The notes beneath the pieces are model-generated. The model searched no databases and was not told where the DNA came from. It saw only the letters and a list, made by a program, of their open reading frames with translations. From positions 8,087,501-8,151,500 of the forward strand of contig JBBMOA010000021.1 of the NCBI GenBank assembly GCA_037954235.1: 64,000 nucleotides of DNA, written 5' to 3'. This DNA is from Aulostomus chinensis. Taxonomy: Eukaryota > Chordata > Actinopteri > Syngnathiformes > Aulostomidae. Shown here in pieces: positions 34,148-47,607 of the stretch (its first letter is position 1; every line of letters begins with the position of its first letter). Both the position numbers and the translations under genes were made by a program.

Positions 34148-36428
34148 GGGGATTAAACACCTTCAACATAATACAAAAGAAAGACCGTGCAGAGAATGGT
34201 GTGTTCATTAGGCTACAGTGGAGAGAGGTGAAAGGCAGATGGAGCAGCAGATGGTAGTCAATGAAACCCAGGTGAGGGAGAGCAACCGCCCATATGACCA
34301 CGACAGTATAGTAAAAGAGGGCGTCAGTTCCACGAGTGATGGTTGGATCTTGGACATCAGCTCCACGTTAATGCTGAGCTGGACAGAAATCCTATTTTCC
34401 TTTAGTTTGCATTCTGCAAAGTTAGCAAAACCAGATCGCTGTCTTCCGTAGATCGGCAGACCGCTCTCATAGATTATCGGTGTCGCCAGCAAAGAAAAAC
34501 GCCATCTGCTGTGCGCAAATGTGGTCCCCCACTGGGTTTCTGCTTCTTTGACAAATCCACCTAGACATCCACATTTACTGTTGCAAAATGTATTCATTTA
34601 ATTGCCTTATTTGTACAAGTAATACGTACTTCAGCCACGTGAGAACTGTCATTAGTGGTTATGGTGGGCTCCTACAGGCTGAGATGTTGCTAATATGTGT
34701 GGTGATAACAGCCTATTCAACTGTGCAGCATTTACCACAAAGTACTTTTGCAGAGAACTGATAGCAAGGCTTGTTTATTCATACATAAATACCATAAAAT
34801 TCAAAAATTGACTGTTAAATTCTTTCTCAGGGCAATGAAGACACAGAGGCTCCCACCTCAGCAGCTCCTCTCTGCTGGAGCCCATAAGGGTGCAGTACTG
34901 CGAGGAGCTAATTCCACACGCTAACGAACGTTCCGTGTTTCTCACTGTAGCTGAAAATGAACTCTGATTTTTTTTTTTTTTTTATTGGAAAGCAAACCGG
35001 CCGACTCAAGACTTTCCCTGACTCATCACAGGAAGGATTAGAGAAGTGAAACCTGAACTCTGAGAGCTCAGTGGGTGGTTAATGGTTCATCAGCTCTGTC
35101 TAATCTTATATTTACCCGAGCTGTTGTGCACTTTCAATGCACTACTTTGGAAAAAAAATAAATAAATAAATTTGACATCGCACAGTCATGCACGAAACGA
35201 ATATTCTAAATGGATGCACTTGCAGGCCTGCATCTCATTGTTTTGCTGCGGAGATAGAGAGTCCATAAAGTAAAATGATGTGCTCCTTACCGAGCACCGG
35301 GCCAGGTCATGAGGCCGTTAAGCAGTTCAATTAGATTAGTTTCAATCTAATGCAGTCCTCGTGAAATTCCACCGCAGAGGACACAACTGCTTTCTTACTG
35401 CCAAATAATTTATGTACATTGTCCGCTTACAAGAATTCAATACCCTTAGAAAACACTGACTATTATAGCGATGCGCATAGGTAGAGGCATAATAGTACGT
35501 GTTTCATGCAAGGAAACTCATTAACTTCCTATTCAGGGTATAAAAGGATCTTTCTTAACCTCCCTGAAATGTAGCAGACTGCAGTCTTCCTTGTAATCAG
35601 TGAATAACTTGAGTCTACGCAGCCACGGAGAGAGTTTTTATTATTTCAGGCGGGCATAGAGAGAATCTGTACCTTGAGGCTACAAGATATAATTCGTTCC
35701 CTTAATTTTGTACATTTGATTCCACAAATTATAACTTGCGCAGAAATATAAAATAACCAAACTGTGGGAATTAGATACATATTATGGCCATGATTTATAC
35801 ACATATCTTGTGACTTCAATATAATATATATCTAGATCTCCGTGCCCACAAAAACTGTTTTCACACACCAGAGAATGAACGAGTGTGTGTGAGCAGATGT
35901 GAAGGTCCTTAAGACGCAGCAAAAGGGTAGTTTGTGGATGAGGGTTGGAATTCCTCTGTGTAGCAACCTGTAGACCGTGAGAGATCCGCAGTCACTCATC
36001 CACATACAAAGACCCTCCGGGGTCGTGGAAGTGCTGAACATGTGAGACCTCAGGCCCTGTGCTCCTTTAAGAAAATCCTTTTTCTCAAAAAGAAACTGCA
36101 GCGTCTCTTTGAGATCACTTCAGTAAAAAAAAAACACAAATCTGTGAGGACTCTGAGCAAGGAGGTGAAAGCTTGGCCTTATCTCTCCACAGAGATCTTC
36201 CTCCAAAACGCAGCCGTGCCATCTATTCCGTCTGCCCCCTCCGGCCACGTAATGCCAGGGAGCTGCCCAGACCTTGTCTCATTTCGAGCGTGCAGATAAG
36301 AGGCAGGTCAAATAAGAAGATGAGAGCAAATGGGACGGGGAGCTGCTAGGAAGCAAAGATGGAAGGGTGTGAGTGGGTGAGAGGGAGTTTGGACCTGCCT
36401 GCACAACAAAAAGCAGAATGTACGAATG

Positions 36429-36460
<32 letters not shown>
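36429..36460 (+). repeat. (CTG)n trinucleotide repeat
   Basis: Ten perfect CTG units followed directly by an A run. Not in a recognisable gene. Confidence 0.95.
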
Positions 36461-36461
<1 letters not shown>

Positions 36462-37421
36462 GCAAAAAAAAAGGTGCATGTCCTCTACTCTGATGTCACC
36501 AGATGATCAAATACAAGACACGTTGCCAATAGCATACTTGAAAATGACATGAAACAACTTGAAAGTATGTAAAACTGTCACGACATATGCAAAAAAAAAG
36601 AAAAAAAATCGATCTTTCCCTACTTTAATCTCCCCATATCTGAGTGAGAGTCATGAGCTAAAGCTCGCAGCAACTTGTGAAGATCAAACATGTCTAAAAA
36701 AGCTTGCAGCAGGATGTACTGCACTCCCTATTTGATACACTGTGTATGTAGAATCTATTTCAGTGACTTGCTGGGTGAATGAGCGAATAAATAAAGGCCT
36801 CTCGGGATGCCATCTGCAAACACACAAGAAGCTTATTTCTTCTTTACCATAAATTGTTACCTCTCCATAAAAATGTGGCTATGAAGCCAACTTTTTTTTT
36901 TTTTTTTGAGTGGCTGGGTGATTATTAAAGAGATTTTGTTGTCATTATAAACCTCAGTTAGCAGTTTTCTACTGTCATTTTCTCTCCATATTTTGTAAAT
37001 TAGCTTTTCAAGTTTAATGTAGACTGGCAGAGACGTTCCATGAAAAATGCATTCCCTGAATACCTAAACGGAATCATAAAAAAATATTCAAAGCAGATCA
37101 TTAGGGCTACTGCTCGCTAGGGTGCACATATTTTAAGTGTTTAAAAACGACTGAGTGCCTATAATACATCAATTCAGCACAAATACCATGAAGATCTATA
37201 ATGGCGTTGAGCTACACCTGGACATCAGCAATGCAGCTATGCAGAAGCAGCAAAGCCCAGGCAGGAAGAGTGACCGCTAGCTGCTAGCCTCCTATAGATG
37301 CAAGCTTCTGGAGCATGGCAATGACACTGCCATTAAAACTAACTAGCTGGCCAACCCCAGCCAATAGCCCCAGATTACCACACTGGGTTATGCATAGTTA
37401 TGTGAAGGGGTGCATAAAACG

Positions 37422-37440
37422 CCCCCCCCCCCCCCCCCCC
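37422..37440 (+). repeat. Poly-C run
   Basis: 19 consecutive C residues. Confidence 0.97.
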
Positions 37441-37914
37441 AAATCCTCCATCAAAACTAACATTTGATTTTCCTGACAAGCTTTCTGCAAAGACCGGCTC
37501 CTCTTCCTCTGACTGGGTCTGACTCCGATCCAGCTCACTCCTCAAGCCTGAAGGCACAAAGTATTAGCGAGTCAGATTGGAGCAGTCGACTCGATAGGTC
37601 ACAGAAAATAAAAAGATTTTAGCACCCAAGATATTGCCTAGCTGGCTAAAATAGGCCCAACTCTCAAAACCTTCAGCTCTGGGCTTTCTGCTGCATTCTA
37701 GATGAACACCGAAATCCAAATTTCTGAGTTGGAGGTTGGAGATTCCAACAGAAACCCCCGAGTTTGAATTTTGTCACTTAGAAATACCAGAAAAACCCCA
37801 GAAACAAAATGATTGTTTTGTGTCATACAAATGGAAACACTTTGAAAATTTAAGCTTGTAGCACTTTAATGTTAGTGGTAGCCTAGCCCCTCGTGGTGCA
37901 AGCACCATCTGCAG

Positions 37915-37916
<2 letters not shown>

Positions 37917-37950
<34 letters not shown>
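37917..37950 (+). repeat. (GT)n microsatellite
   Basis: 17 perfect units. Confidence 0.96.
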
Positions 37951-37951
<1 letters not shown>

Positions 37952-38526
37952 TTGAGTGTATCTGTGAGTTTTGTCTTGATTTAGCTCACTGAACTCAACA
38001 CATAACCTTGTAGAAAGAAATAATACTGCTCAGAATAGTAGAAGTGACGTGTTTTGTTTATATTACCTCTAGAAATGCTTCGGCTTTTCTCAGTTGAGCA
38101 TGAACAAAGCAGAGTCAGATTCCAGAGGTTTGATTCAACACAGTATGCGACGCCATACATCTAACGACAGCTGTCTAAATAGGCAGTATTGCACTGTGCG
38201 TGTGAAATCACTGTGGAACCTGCCTGGCTTTGACCTTTCAAACAGTTAAATCAAAATCTACCTCGTCCTCTACATCGCACCAAGAAAATGTCAGCTAGGA
38301 AAACCTTTGATAAGCGACAAAGAGCACCGCAATTATGCTTGGTGTTCTTACGTGGCAGAGATTATCACCCTGTTGAGGTGCAGGCCCCCACTTTGCTGCA
38401 GGCGTGCTTGAGAGGAGAGGCTGAATGGCTGGTTGCTCCCCTGGATTGAAATAAAGTGACTTAGCAATAGCCAGTGACAGCCTAGTGAGCTGCTTCATCG
38501 GGAAACGAGGGCATTGTCTTAGAGAG

Positions 38527-38529
<3 letters not shown>

Positions 38530-38580
<51 letters not shown>
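38530..38580 (+). repeat. (GT)n microsatellite
   Basis: 25 perfect units after a short (AG)n. Confidence 0.97.
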
Positions 38581-38581
<1 letters not shown>

Positions 38582-38759
38582 CTTACACTGCATTTATACA
38601 AAAACCGAGCCATCCACACTCAAGTAATGTCACCCCTCCCATATAATCTTGATTGTGATTGTAAAAAAAATGTCATGATGGTGATTTCTGAAAAATAGAC
38701 GACAAATCAATTTCAATAGCGAAAATAAAAAAAAGACAAAAACAACCTCTCTGCAGTAT

Positions 38760-39330
38760 TCCACGGCGGACGAGGGCTGTCGATGCCAGTTAGGTCAGCA
38801 GTTAACTCCAATAGCCTGCCACTATTTCTTGTGCGCATTGAGAATGTTGCTGATGCCAAAGCTTTTCACTCGGAGGCCCTTTGCAATAACACAACGGGGA
38901 GGTGGCTCTTATCGGAGCATTAGAGCGCAGCAACTTTACTACTCTTCTTGGCTGCCTTCCCTCCAGGATCCAGCTCTCTCGCGCCGTCCCTCTTTACATT
39001 ATCACTGAGAAAGCATCCCAGACATTATGTAATTAATTCAATCCTGGCGTTGGCATATCCCAATAAACCATTCATCACGGAGTGTTCTTCCTCTGTTTAC
39101 TCCGCTGACTTGCCTCTCTCCTGATTTCCTACCACGTGAGGTGTTAAATCCCTCTTGTGCCAGTTGATCAAGGCCTCTTATCGGTCCCTAGTTCCTGATT
39201 TAATTCCAGTGCCTTTGCAGTGGTAGCCCCTAAACTAGCAGATAGCCTTCTTCTGTCGATCTGCTGAACCTTTGGTTTGTTCTCGGTGGCTAAAAACAAC
39301 TTTCGAAAGTCTTCTCATTAGATGATTTTG
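38760..39330. promoter_or_regulatory. Candidate conserved non-coding element
   Basis: Low-repeat, high-complexity sequence between microsatellites with a homeodomain core TAATTA at 39030-39035 in an AT-rich block (attatgtaattaattcaatc). It looks like a conserved non-coding element by texture only; conservation was not tested. Confidence 0.25.
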
Positions 39331-39573
39331 GTCACTATGGCCCACGCCTCGGACCTCGAACTCCGCTAACCGTGTTTTTGTTCCTATATTTTTTACTACA
39401 TCATCTTATCATCTCTCTATGTACCTGATCTGAAGTAGTGTTTTCATTCCACTTGATTTGAATCCTCTTGTTTCTGGTCTTGTATGTTTTTTGGGTTTTT
39501 TTGTATGTATCATGCATATATGTGACTTTTATACACGTACATAGGTTTTTGCAGATCAAACCGTCTGGAGGCA

Positions 39574-39575
<2 letters not shown>

Positions 39576-39609
<34 letters not shown>
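39576..39609 (+). repeat. (TG)n microsatellite
   Basis: 17 perfect units. Confidence 0.96.
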
Positions 39610-39610
<1 letters not shown>

Positions 39611-40375
39611 GTGAGGACCCTCCTGCTGCAAAAGAGTCAATAACAAACATGTCCCTTCTTAAAGCAGTTATGTGGTTTTTATCAATTTTGCAATTACAAC
39701 GATTGGAACAATATGAAGTTTTGATATTCATCCAAAAAAAGGGGGGGGGGCAAAAAAGATCTGGAGCAGGGCAGGCTGCGGCACAAACAACTGGCCTGCA
39801 GATGACGTAACCTCTATAGGCAGGATACATTGAAAGGTGACAGAATCAGTGAAGTAACCCGCAGAGGAGGCAGATAAGGGGCGAGGGTCTGACAATAGAG
39901 ACACAAGAGCGAAAAAATAGAGGGTTAGGTTTGCAGTTTCCTCAGCGTGATGTTGGGAGAGATAGACCATGGTGACAAGGGAGTGACAAAACGAGCCGGT
40001 GTCGACGGTCTACCCGTGTGAAAGGGGCGAGATAGAGAGAGCTGGCATGAGTGAAAGATTGACTAGGAGACAGGAGAAGACAGCCAGCGCAGCAAGAGAG
40101 GGAGGGAGGGAGGGAGGGAGACATAAAAGAAAATAGAAGGAGGGCTTTCAATGCAGATGCAAGAGCTGAACAAAGCGATAACAAGGCTGGATGGGGGTGG
40201 CACTGTGGGGGTGTGAGTAGGACGACAGCCTGCTTTGTGTCTTGGGGAAAACATTTTTCGCTGTCAGCCATCATGCTACCGTTGTTAACTTGATGTGACC
40301 TCTGTGAACTGTTCACCCTCTCTCCTCAACACTGGCATTCAATAAGAGAAATCTGCAAATGAGCCAGCGTGGAAG

Positions 40376-40378
<3 letters not shown>

Positions 40379-40412
<34 letters not shown>
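40379..40412 (+). repeat. (CT)n microsatellite
   Basis: About 17 units. A (GGGA)n stretch lies nearby at 40098-40121. Confidence 0.95.
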
Positions 40413-40417
<5 letters not shown>

Positions 40418-41904
40418 CATTAAATGTATTCATTTGGAGGAAATCATGGCTGAAACAACAGCTGATAGAATTAAATATGGCTCCACCAGCATATACAGTT
40501 CTCACAAAAATGAATTGGAGCTCCCCTTTTAGAGGGGGGGGGGGGGCAACACCCCATGCACAGGCTTAAAAATTACACAATGGAGTAACTCAGTCTGGCT
40601 GGTCTGACTCATGGCTGCTATCCTACGAGTCATCTGCAGCCTAAAAAAACAACAAAGTCTGCTGCTTTTTTTCGGTTAGTGGGCTCCCTAAGTGCTGATA
40701 CCATCAAGTGTCTTGTGCTGAGCTCCACTGTGACTAAAATACCCCTGGAAAGCTTCCAGGATGACATAGCACTGCCTTCCCTGACGACTCATCCAGGCTT
40801 TGGGGCAACGTCGCTATTAATACGAATATACTGGTGAGATCATTGAATTTCTCCACAAGATTATTTGCATGTTTTTCTCTTATCTTGCCCAAGAAACAGA
40901 AATTACACACCCACACATGAGCAAGTACATACAAGCAAATATTTCAACTCTTCAGAGAAAAGAGGACCAACAAAGCAACAACAAACAGTGACTTGGCCTT
41001 GAGCACTGATGCAGTATGTTATCAGTCTGGGCTGATAAAATGGTGCTGCTGTGCTGCAGGCACAGAGAACACGTCGATTTCAAGGGAAGAAAATGTGACA
41101 TCACGGACGTGTCAGCTGCTCTGCACATATGGGTCGTTTATAATACTTAGAGACAGAGAGAAATATATTTTCCACACGGTAAATCTTCACTAGATGTGAT
41201 TAGCAGCACAACTTACAAATATTCAGATGAGTTTTCTCTTGAGTTGAAGGAACATAAATTCAACAGGCAGCATGAATTATATTATAGCATTCTCCCACCC
41301 CACTGTTCTCACAGTGTACTACTTCATTCCTGGGTGCTGCGATAAAAAAAAAAAAAAAACTGAGAGCAAAGGAAAGGAAATCACAGAGCGATAGGGACGA
41401 AACTCAAAGACTCGTCTCACCGGGATTGTGTTTGTGCTGTAGTATGAGTCTGGACAAGAGGAGAGGTGTAAGTCATCCTTCAGTTTCCTGTTAAATAAAT
41501 GTGACTTGGTTCTTCCTGTCACCAGGGACACAAAGATTCTATGTTCAGTACTTTGCTCTCCTCCCAGCTGAAAGAAAGATTACAGTGTATCCAATCAGCC
41601 AATCACAATGCAGAAACTCAGATCTGACATTTAAATCAGGCAGCAGATTGAGCATTGGCGGTCACTGATGTGACTTTCGAATGTGGCTCATTCTGGGAAT
41701 TTCCTGGGATTTTCATTCACAGCCATTTTTGGTATTCGTGGACTTGCAGCAGTCTCTTAGAGAAGAAAGGCCAGACTAGTTCAAGCAGATAGAAAGGCCA
41801 GCTTCCTTAGAACCAAAGTTACAGGAGCACATTGCTGAATGCGACACACCAGAAGACCACACAGGGGGTGAGGAACGAGACATCAATCTATCAATCCATT
41901 GCGT

Positions 41905-42115
41905 CTGTCACAGTGATTGTCACCTTTAAACCACCGAAAACAACCGTGACTCCAGGTGGATGTTTGTTGAGTCTGAGACAAATACATTTGAGGTGACATT
42001 GACCTTTGTCCACCAAAAACTTTTCAGCTCATCCTTGAATCCCAGTGGATGTTTGTACCAAGCTCAAAGAAATTCCTTTAGGGGGTTCCTACGATATCCC
42101 ATGAAAGGGACTACG
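41905..42115 (+). repeat. Dispersed fish repeat, second copy
   Basis: Same family as 3150-3400: ctgtcacagtga, ttgacctttgtccaccaaaa, catccttgaatccc, gtggatgtttgt, aaagaaattcc. Confidence 0.55.
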
Positions 42116-42795
42116 ATGGATGGATAACCTGAAAACAATGCCTTTGGTCCATGAGGAAGCACAAAACACACAACCATGGATCCATTCTGCCTCAGCAATT
42201 CAGGCTGCGGCTAATGGCGTCATTGTGCGTGTGTGGAGTACTTTCTTGCCACACTTTGGACCCCTTAGTGCCAAAGGAGCATCACATACATGCCACAAAT
42301 TACCCTGCTATTGTTTGGGACCATGTGCATCCCTTTATGACCACATTGTACCGGCTTTCTAATCAGTGCGTTCAGCAGGAAAACGTCACAGCGCTCTGCA
42401 GCAACCATAAACAGTAAATGCCTCAGAACAAAACCTCTGAGGAACGTCTCCAGCATCCTTTTTGAATCTATTCCACTATTCAGTGAAACAGTTCTGATGG
42501 CAGGAAGTGTCTAAATGCAGGAAGGTGTACCTGTGGTATAGGTCGCCTTATACCAACCCTGACCCCAAACTATAATGATTGTAATCCCTACCCTTAAACC
42601 AAATCCTAATCCCCAAAGAGCCACTTAAACGTGGTGACCAAACCACGTTAGACCCCACAAGAGTAGCTAAATGAGAACACACTCGGACTGACATGCCTGT
42701 GTAAGAGTTGACACGCATGCATGAAGTGTTCAGAGTCTTAAATCTCTCGATGTTGCTTCTCTGCAGTGGTTGAGGGGATGGAACCAGAAACAATA

Positions 42796-42796
42796 C

Positions 42797-42827
<31 letters not shown>
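42796..42827 (+). repeat. (CA)n microsatellite
   Basis: About 16 units. Confidence 0.96.
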
Positions 42828-42831
<4 letters not shown>

Positions 42832-42959
42832 AGCCTCCATTCGTATTACTGCAGTGTTACAAAAGAACGATCCATATATAGTCAAGTCTCTGACTGCAGT
42901 ATTTGGGTCAATCTACTGAAACCTAGAGTGAGAAACCCACTCGCTTGAATGCTTTAACC

Positions 42960-45250
42960 TAAATTTCATTACTTGAGCAAGTGTAAAAATGAAGTTGGCA
43001 GAGTACATGAATGTGTTAGCACGTGCATCTAAGATATTTATCAAGCATCCATCTGTGTATGTTGCAGTGGGCTGAGCATTTCCATAGGAGCGCGGTTCAT
43101 TGTCTAGGAGATCAAGTGCTCTGGTAGGTTCTTACGGTACAGTCAATAGCTGTGTGCACATCCAAACCTATTTTTAGGTGCAGGACTGAAGAGAATGGAT
43201 ATCAGCACACACGGATTACAGCTCCAAAGACTTCACTGACAAATTCAACCCAACCTGGTCTTCCTCAGGCGGAGGCTGAGGGTTACAAAAGGCTGAGCTG
43301 AAACTTTCCTTTCACAGGTATTTTATCTTCCTTGACCAAAAATCTTTTTGCCATATTTGCACAGTGATGATTTTTCAACCCACTCAACAGTTGCCCAAAT
43401 ATCACATTGTCATTTCAATTGCATAAACTCGGCCAAACTTTAAGATTGACCAGGAATAACTCTACATACTCCGGAGTGCCAAATTGGATTGCGCACCAAG
43501 TTGTGACTTGAAGCCAACTTTTCCAAAAAAATGAGAAGAGTAATTAAATTGGTATTTTCGCTTTGATGAAGAACAAAAACACTTGTGTAATCATACAGTT
43601 TAGAATCCATCCATTTAGAACAAGCAACAATGCAGACAGATAATGGGTTTTCACACCTATTGTACAGAACAAAGAAGTACGAACCAATTTAGCGTGACCA
43701 GGTGCTTTTAACACTCACCTGCTCGCAAGTGAGTACCGGAGCACACATTTTGTCCTAACTTCCCCGCCACCGCTAAATCAGCTTTGATGACGCCACGAGC
43801 ACCGACGCAGGCCACTGGTGAAGCTGTGGCTTCATCACACTCCAGCAGACTTGTTTTCATTTAAACCAATTTTGGATCAGACATTTTTTTTGAAAAAGGG
43901 ATCATCTGCATTTCGCGCGTAGCAACATCTTGTTTTTGGCCGTCTCCCTCCATCCATCGATGAAAATGGAGGGATGTCTTGTCGAGTTATTTTCAGTTTG
44001 GCAATTTGTTATTGCTCACACAGCCACTCTTTTTATTTAAAGGACAAAAGAAAAATCCCCTTAAGTGAGCATTCAGATTGTTTTATTTCGAACATGCAAA
44101 TGATATGTATCGTGTATATGAACAGTAAACAGAAATAATAACACAAAAATAGACAATCAAGATCATTTTAGAAAAGAAAACAACACAATAATTTCACTAC
44201 ATGTCCAAAAAGTGTGGGAAGAACCTCACGCTGTTCGATGAGGATAAAGTACCTTCCTTATAAATTGTAACTTTGAGACTTAAAAGGAGATAGTTTCTTC
44301 CTATTTGCAAATACCGCACATTAAAGCATTGTATATACTGAGCGACTTCCTCAAATGAGGCACTTGCTCTCGTCGCGTCATGACTGCAGCAGCATCCTAC
44401 TGAGCTGCACACACAGGCGGACTGAAGGTGAAAGCTAGAAGGAAAAAGTGTTATCTTATCATAGCTCTGTCTTGGTTTGTCTCCTACGTTTTCTCACCGT
44501 GTCAATTTCTGCACTTTCCACCAGTAAATCTGACAGTTTCACAGAGTGTCAGTTTAGCAGTCTCATAGCATTCCAGCCAGCTGGATAACTACGGACAGCC
44601 AAGGACAGTTGGAAGGCTGCAAGAACCAACCAAATATAAAAGAGTCACACAGAATTCATTTCCTTTTCTGCAACGCTCACCTGGATGGCTCAGCATGAAA
44701 CAGGGATACAACCTATATTTAGTCTAGTGGAGGTAGCGGGGGACGGCACATGGCAAGAATTGGCAGTGAATCACCCTCCAAGAGGATAAAATCAACAACA
44801 AGGTCAATAAAAACTTGCATTAAAGCGTCTTTGTTGCTTCATTTTCAGATGTATTCTTTTTTGCCAAGGTACTTCTGTTTTTGTCAAAGTTTTTTGGGTT
44901 TTTTTTTTAGCTGATAAAAAAGGTGAAAAGAAATGATCCTCTAAACATCAACACGACCAAGTTCTGAAGGAAAAAAAAAAAGAGCTGCATGAACCAAATT
45001 TGTGAGCGCAAATCCAAAATGTTTTCTACGAGAGCCGTTTTTTGGTGAGACATCTGGCAGTGAAATCCATTGCTGTTTACTCCTCAGAGGTTTGGAGTTG
45101 TCAGTCAGTGAGATCTGTTCATGAACGTGGAGCCACACATGGGCGTTTATGTCGAAGTCTCCCGCTGGTCCGTTCAGCTGCTTACCGAATTGCTGTAAAA
45201 CACCCAACTGCTCGACTGAAAATGCAATAATAGCCAGTTGCCTGACTATT
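42960..45250. other. Gene-free stretch
   Basis: AT-rich. A short block at about 43645-43740 (gggttttcacacc, gcgtgaccaggtgc) may be a decayed MITE. No gene supported. Confidence 0.4.
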
Positions 45251-45258
45251 TGGTAGTA

Positions 45259-45259
<1 letters not shown>

Positions 45260-45302
<43 letters not shown>
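45260..45302 (+). repeat. (TG)n microsatellite
   Basis: About 21 units. Confidence 0.96.
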
Positions 45303-45305
<3 letters not shown>

Positions 45306-45309
45306 AATA

Positions 45310-47560
45310 TATGCATACACAGCCGGCAGGGGAAATCATAAGGACTGCAGTTCTCTTCCAAACTGGACGGTGAAGCTTTTAGAATAAGGCAATATTGGAA
45401 AGCGATTCTTCCTTTGTCTTAGCTTTTACTTTCACTTCCCATATTTTAACACAAGTATCTTCCCTTTCTAACTCCTTCCATTTTGAAAACTTACTTTCCC
45501 TCTTCAACATTGGTTGCAGTCATGCAAGTCAACGCTGGTTGCCACTTGCTAAAACATATGAGGCTTTCCTTTATATGGTAGAATACTTCGAAAAAAAGAT
45601 ATCTGACAAATGTTAACAAGCTTGAAGACGACACTCGCCATATTCACTCGTTAAAAAGGAGGACAGAGAGGAGTTAGGGAGACGCCACCGTGGAGAAATT
45701 GCGTCCAGTGTGGTTAGAGCGTGTTGTCCCTGCACGTGTGAGGAGATCATGGAACCTTAACACGAGTGACGACGCGGACGAAAGGTTCTTCTGACTTTAT
45801 ACCTTCAAGTAAGAGCGTACTTGTTTACATTTACGTAAAGCAGTACCTCTACTTTTAACAGTACTCTTTTAACACCGCTACCTTGTACTTGAACGTGTGT
45901 ACTTTTGCCACCTCTGATAAGTGGGTTATTCTGACGGCGGAGGCACAAGAAGTGGATGTTTGCTGCCAGAGTGTGTTCATGATTCTGGGACAGAACAAAT
46001 CCCTTTACATGCCTTTAATTCTCCATCCGTCCTTCCTTCCTCTTCTATTTATCTCACTTTTACTTAAACTGCAGGGAGTGTAAGAGATCAAATGGCTCAC
46101 TTTGCTGGTGAAACACTTTCAAGGGCACTTCTTAGGGACATAGTGATGATGCGTTGGGTTGCCATATTTGGACGGCGTGATATATTAAGGGTCAAGGACA
46201 GTGTCGGCTGGCACCAACTACAGAATTAACAGGATCTTTGGAGGCAGGCGTGTGTGGTACGTGGGTTAACATGACCAAGCAGTTCCAAAAGCAGTAGCCT
46301 GTCATGTGTGGCTTATTGCTTCCCTCTGTGGAGCCCACTGGAGGGTTTACTGTTTACAGGAGAGTCGACACTCGCCTGCTTTTGTATTTTAGTAATTCAT
46401 CAAATACTGAACAGAAGTGTTTTGCTTAACTGTTTCAATGTGCATTTTAGGATGTTGCATTTGAAAAAGTGGATGAAATGCTAAAATTTGAAAAGACCCA
46501 AAACACTTTTTTGAGAAAACACTTATGTAAAGAATTTGTCGTTTCACGTGTACCCTCCCAGATTTTACTAAATTTCTTTGCCTCCAGACAGCATGCAATA
46601 TGCGTAAAATATTAGCTAGCACGAGAGAATTACAATTCTGAAAGACCTCTCTCCATTGTTTTTGTTGTAGATGGTAGCAGACGCCAAAACAACCTTTTTT
46701 TTTTCCTTTTTCTTTTTTGCTACAGCTACGAGTAAAAGTAGCTTATCCCGCCATCTTTTGCTGAAAATAAGCATTGCGCTTCAAAACCAGGTTCTTTTTT
46801 TGTTTAAGGGCATTTCACAAAGATTATTTAAAATTTGTTTGACCATGAATGGCAACGCGACTGTGACCCACCCTGAGACGATGAAGATAGAAGGGACACT
46901 GATTAGACATACAAGTGGTGAGAGGCTAAGCTACCGTATGGCCGAACAATTCCTACCACAGTAGCCAGCTGGTCTGGACGGCCATTAGTGGAATCTGCTC
47001 CATAAATCAGAGGAGGTGTCAAATCACTGTCTCACACCCTGCGGCCAGAGATCTGGTCGAGCTGTCGTGTCTGTGGGTGCTCAGATTCATGTGTTGCAGC
47101 TGCAGCAGCTTGCGTAATGGCTTGATTTTCTTGGTTTTGGCTAGGTGGGTATCATCACCCCACCTGCTTACTTATCTACTGCCGAGACACCCCCTCCCCT
47201 CCTTTGTCTGCATTAACACACCTTATTCACAATGCTGCTGTGGAGGAGATTGTTCTCTATATGTAGGTGCTGATGAAATTTTGAGGGCGAGTGATGAATT
47301 ATTTAGGAGGGAGGATTATGAAAGCAGCTTCTTGGCACGTTGCTAGAGGGTATGAATCGATATGAGCCCTCTCCTCTACCTCCACCCCCCCCCCCCCACC
47401 CATCCATGTATTTTTCTCTCTCCCTGAAACCTCAGACCGTCTGAAGAGAAGTCCAGACACATGGCCATGGGACACAGCCTACTGGCCAGCCAGATGCACT
47501 GTGTCTGTGCGTGTAAAAGAGGCTCAATGAAATACTACATGAGAGAGTCAGCAGGGATAG
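45310..47560. other. Gene-free stretch
   Basis: No gene recognised. 46880-47345 is complex, low-repeat sequence that could be a non-coding element; a C run lies at about 47387-47397. Confidence 0.4.
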
Positions 47561-47576
47561 GGTGCAACTGCATATC

Positions 47577-47579
<3 letters not shown>

Positions 47580-47607
<28 letters not shown>
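47580..47607 (+). repeat. (TG)n then poly-G
   Basis: 14 TG units followed by about ten G. Confidence 0.95.

Larger units (their letters stand above)
34400..37900. other. Gene-free stretch with simple repeats
   Basis: Holds poly-T near 34970-34983, the (CTG)n tract and poly-C tract listed separately, and otherwise complex AT-rich sequence. No exon could be supported. Confidence 0.5.

Noticed and set aside
44941..45258. About 105 open codons on the minus strand before a CA repeat
   Set aside because: No recognised family, no splice or promoter support; the opposite strand is also open, typical of chance or old repeat sequence.
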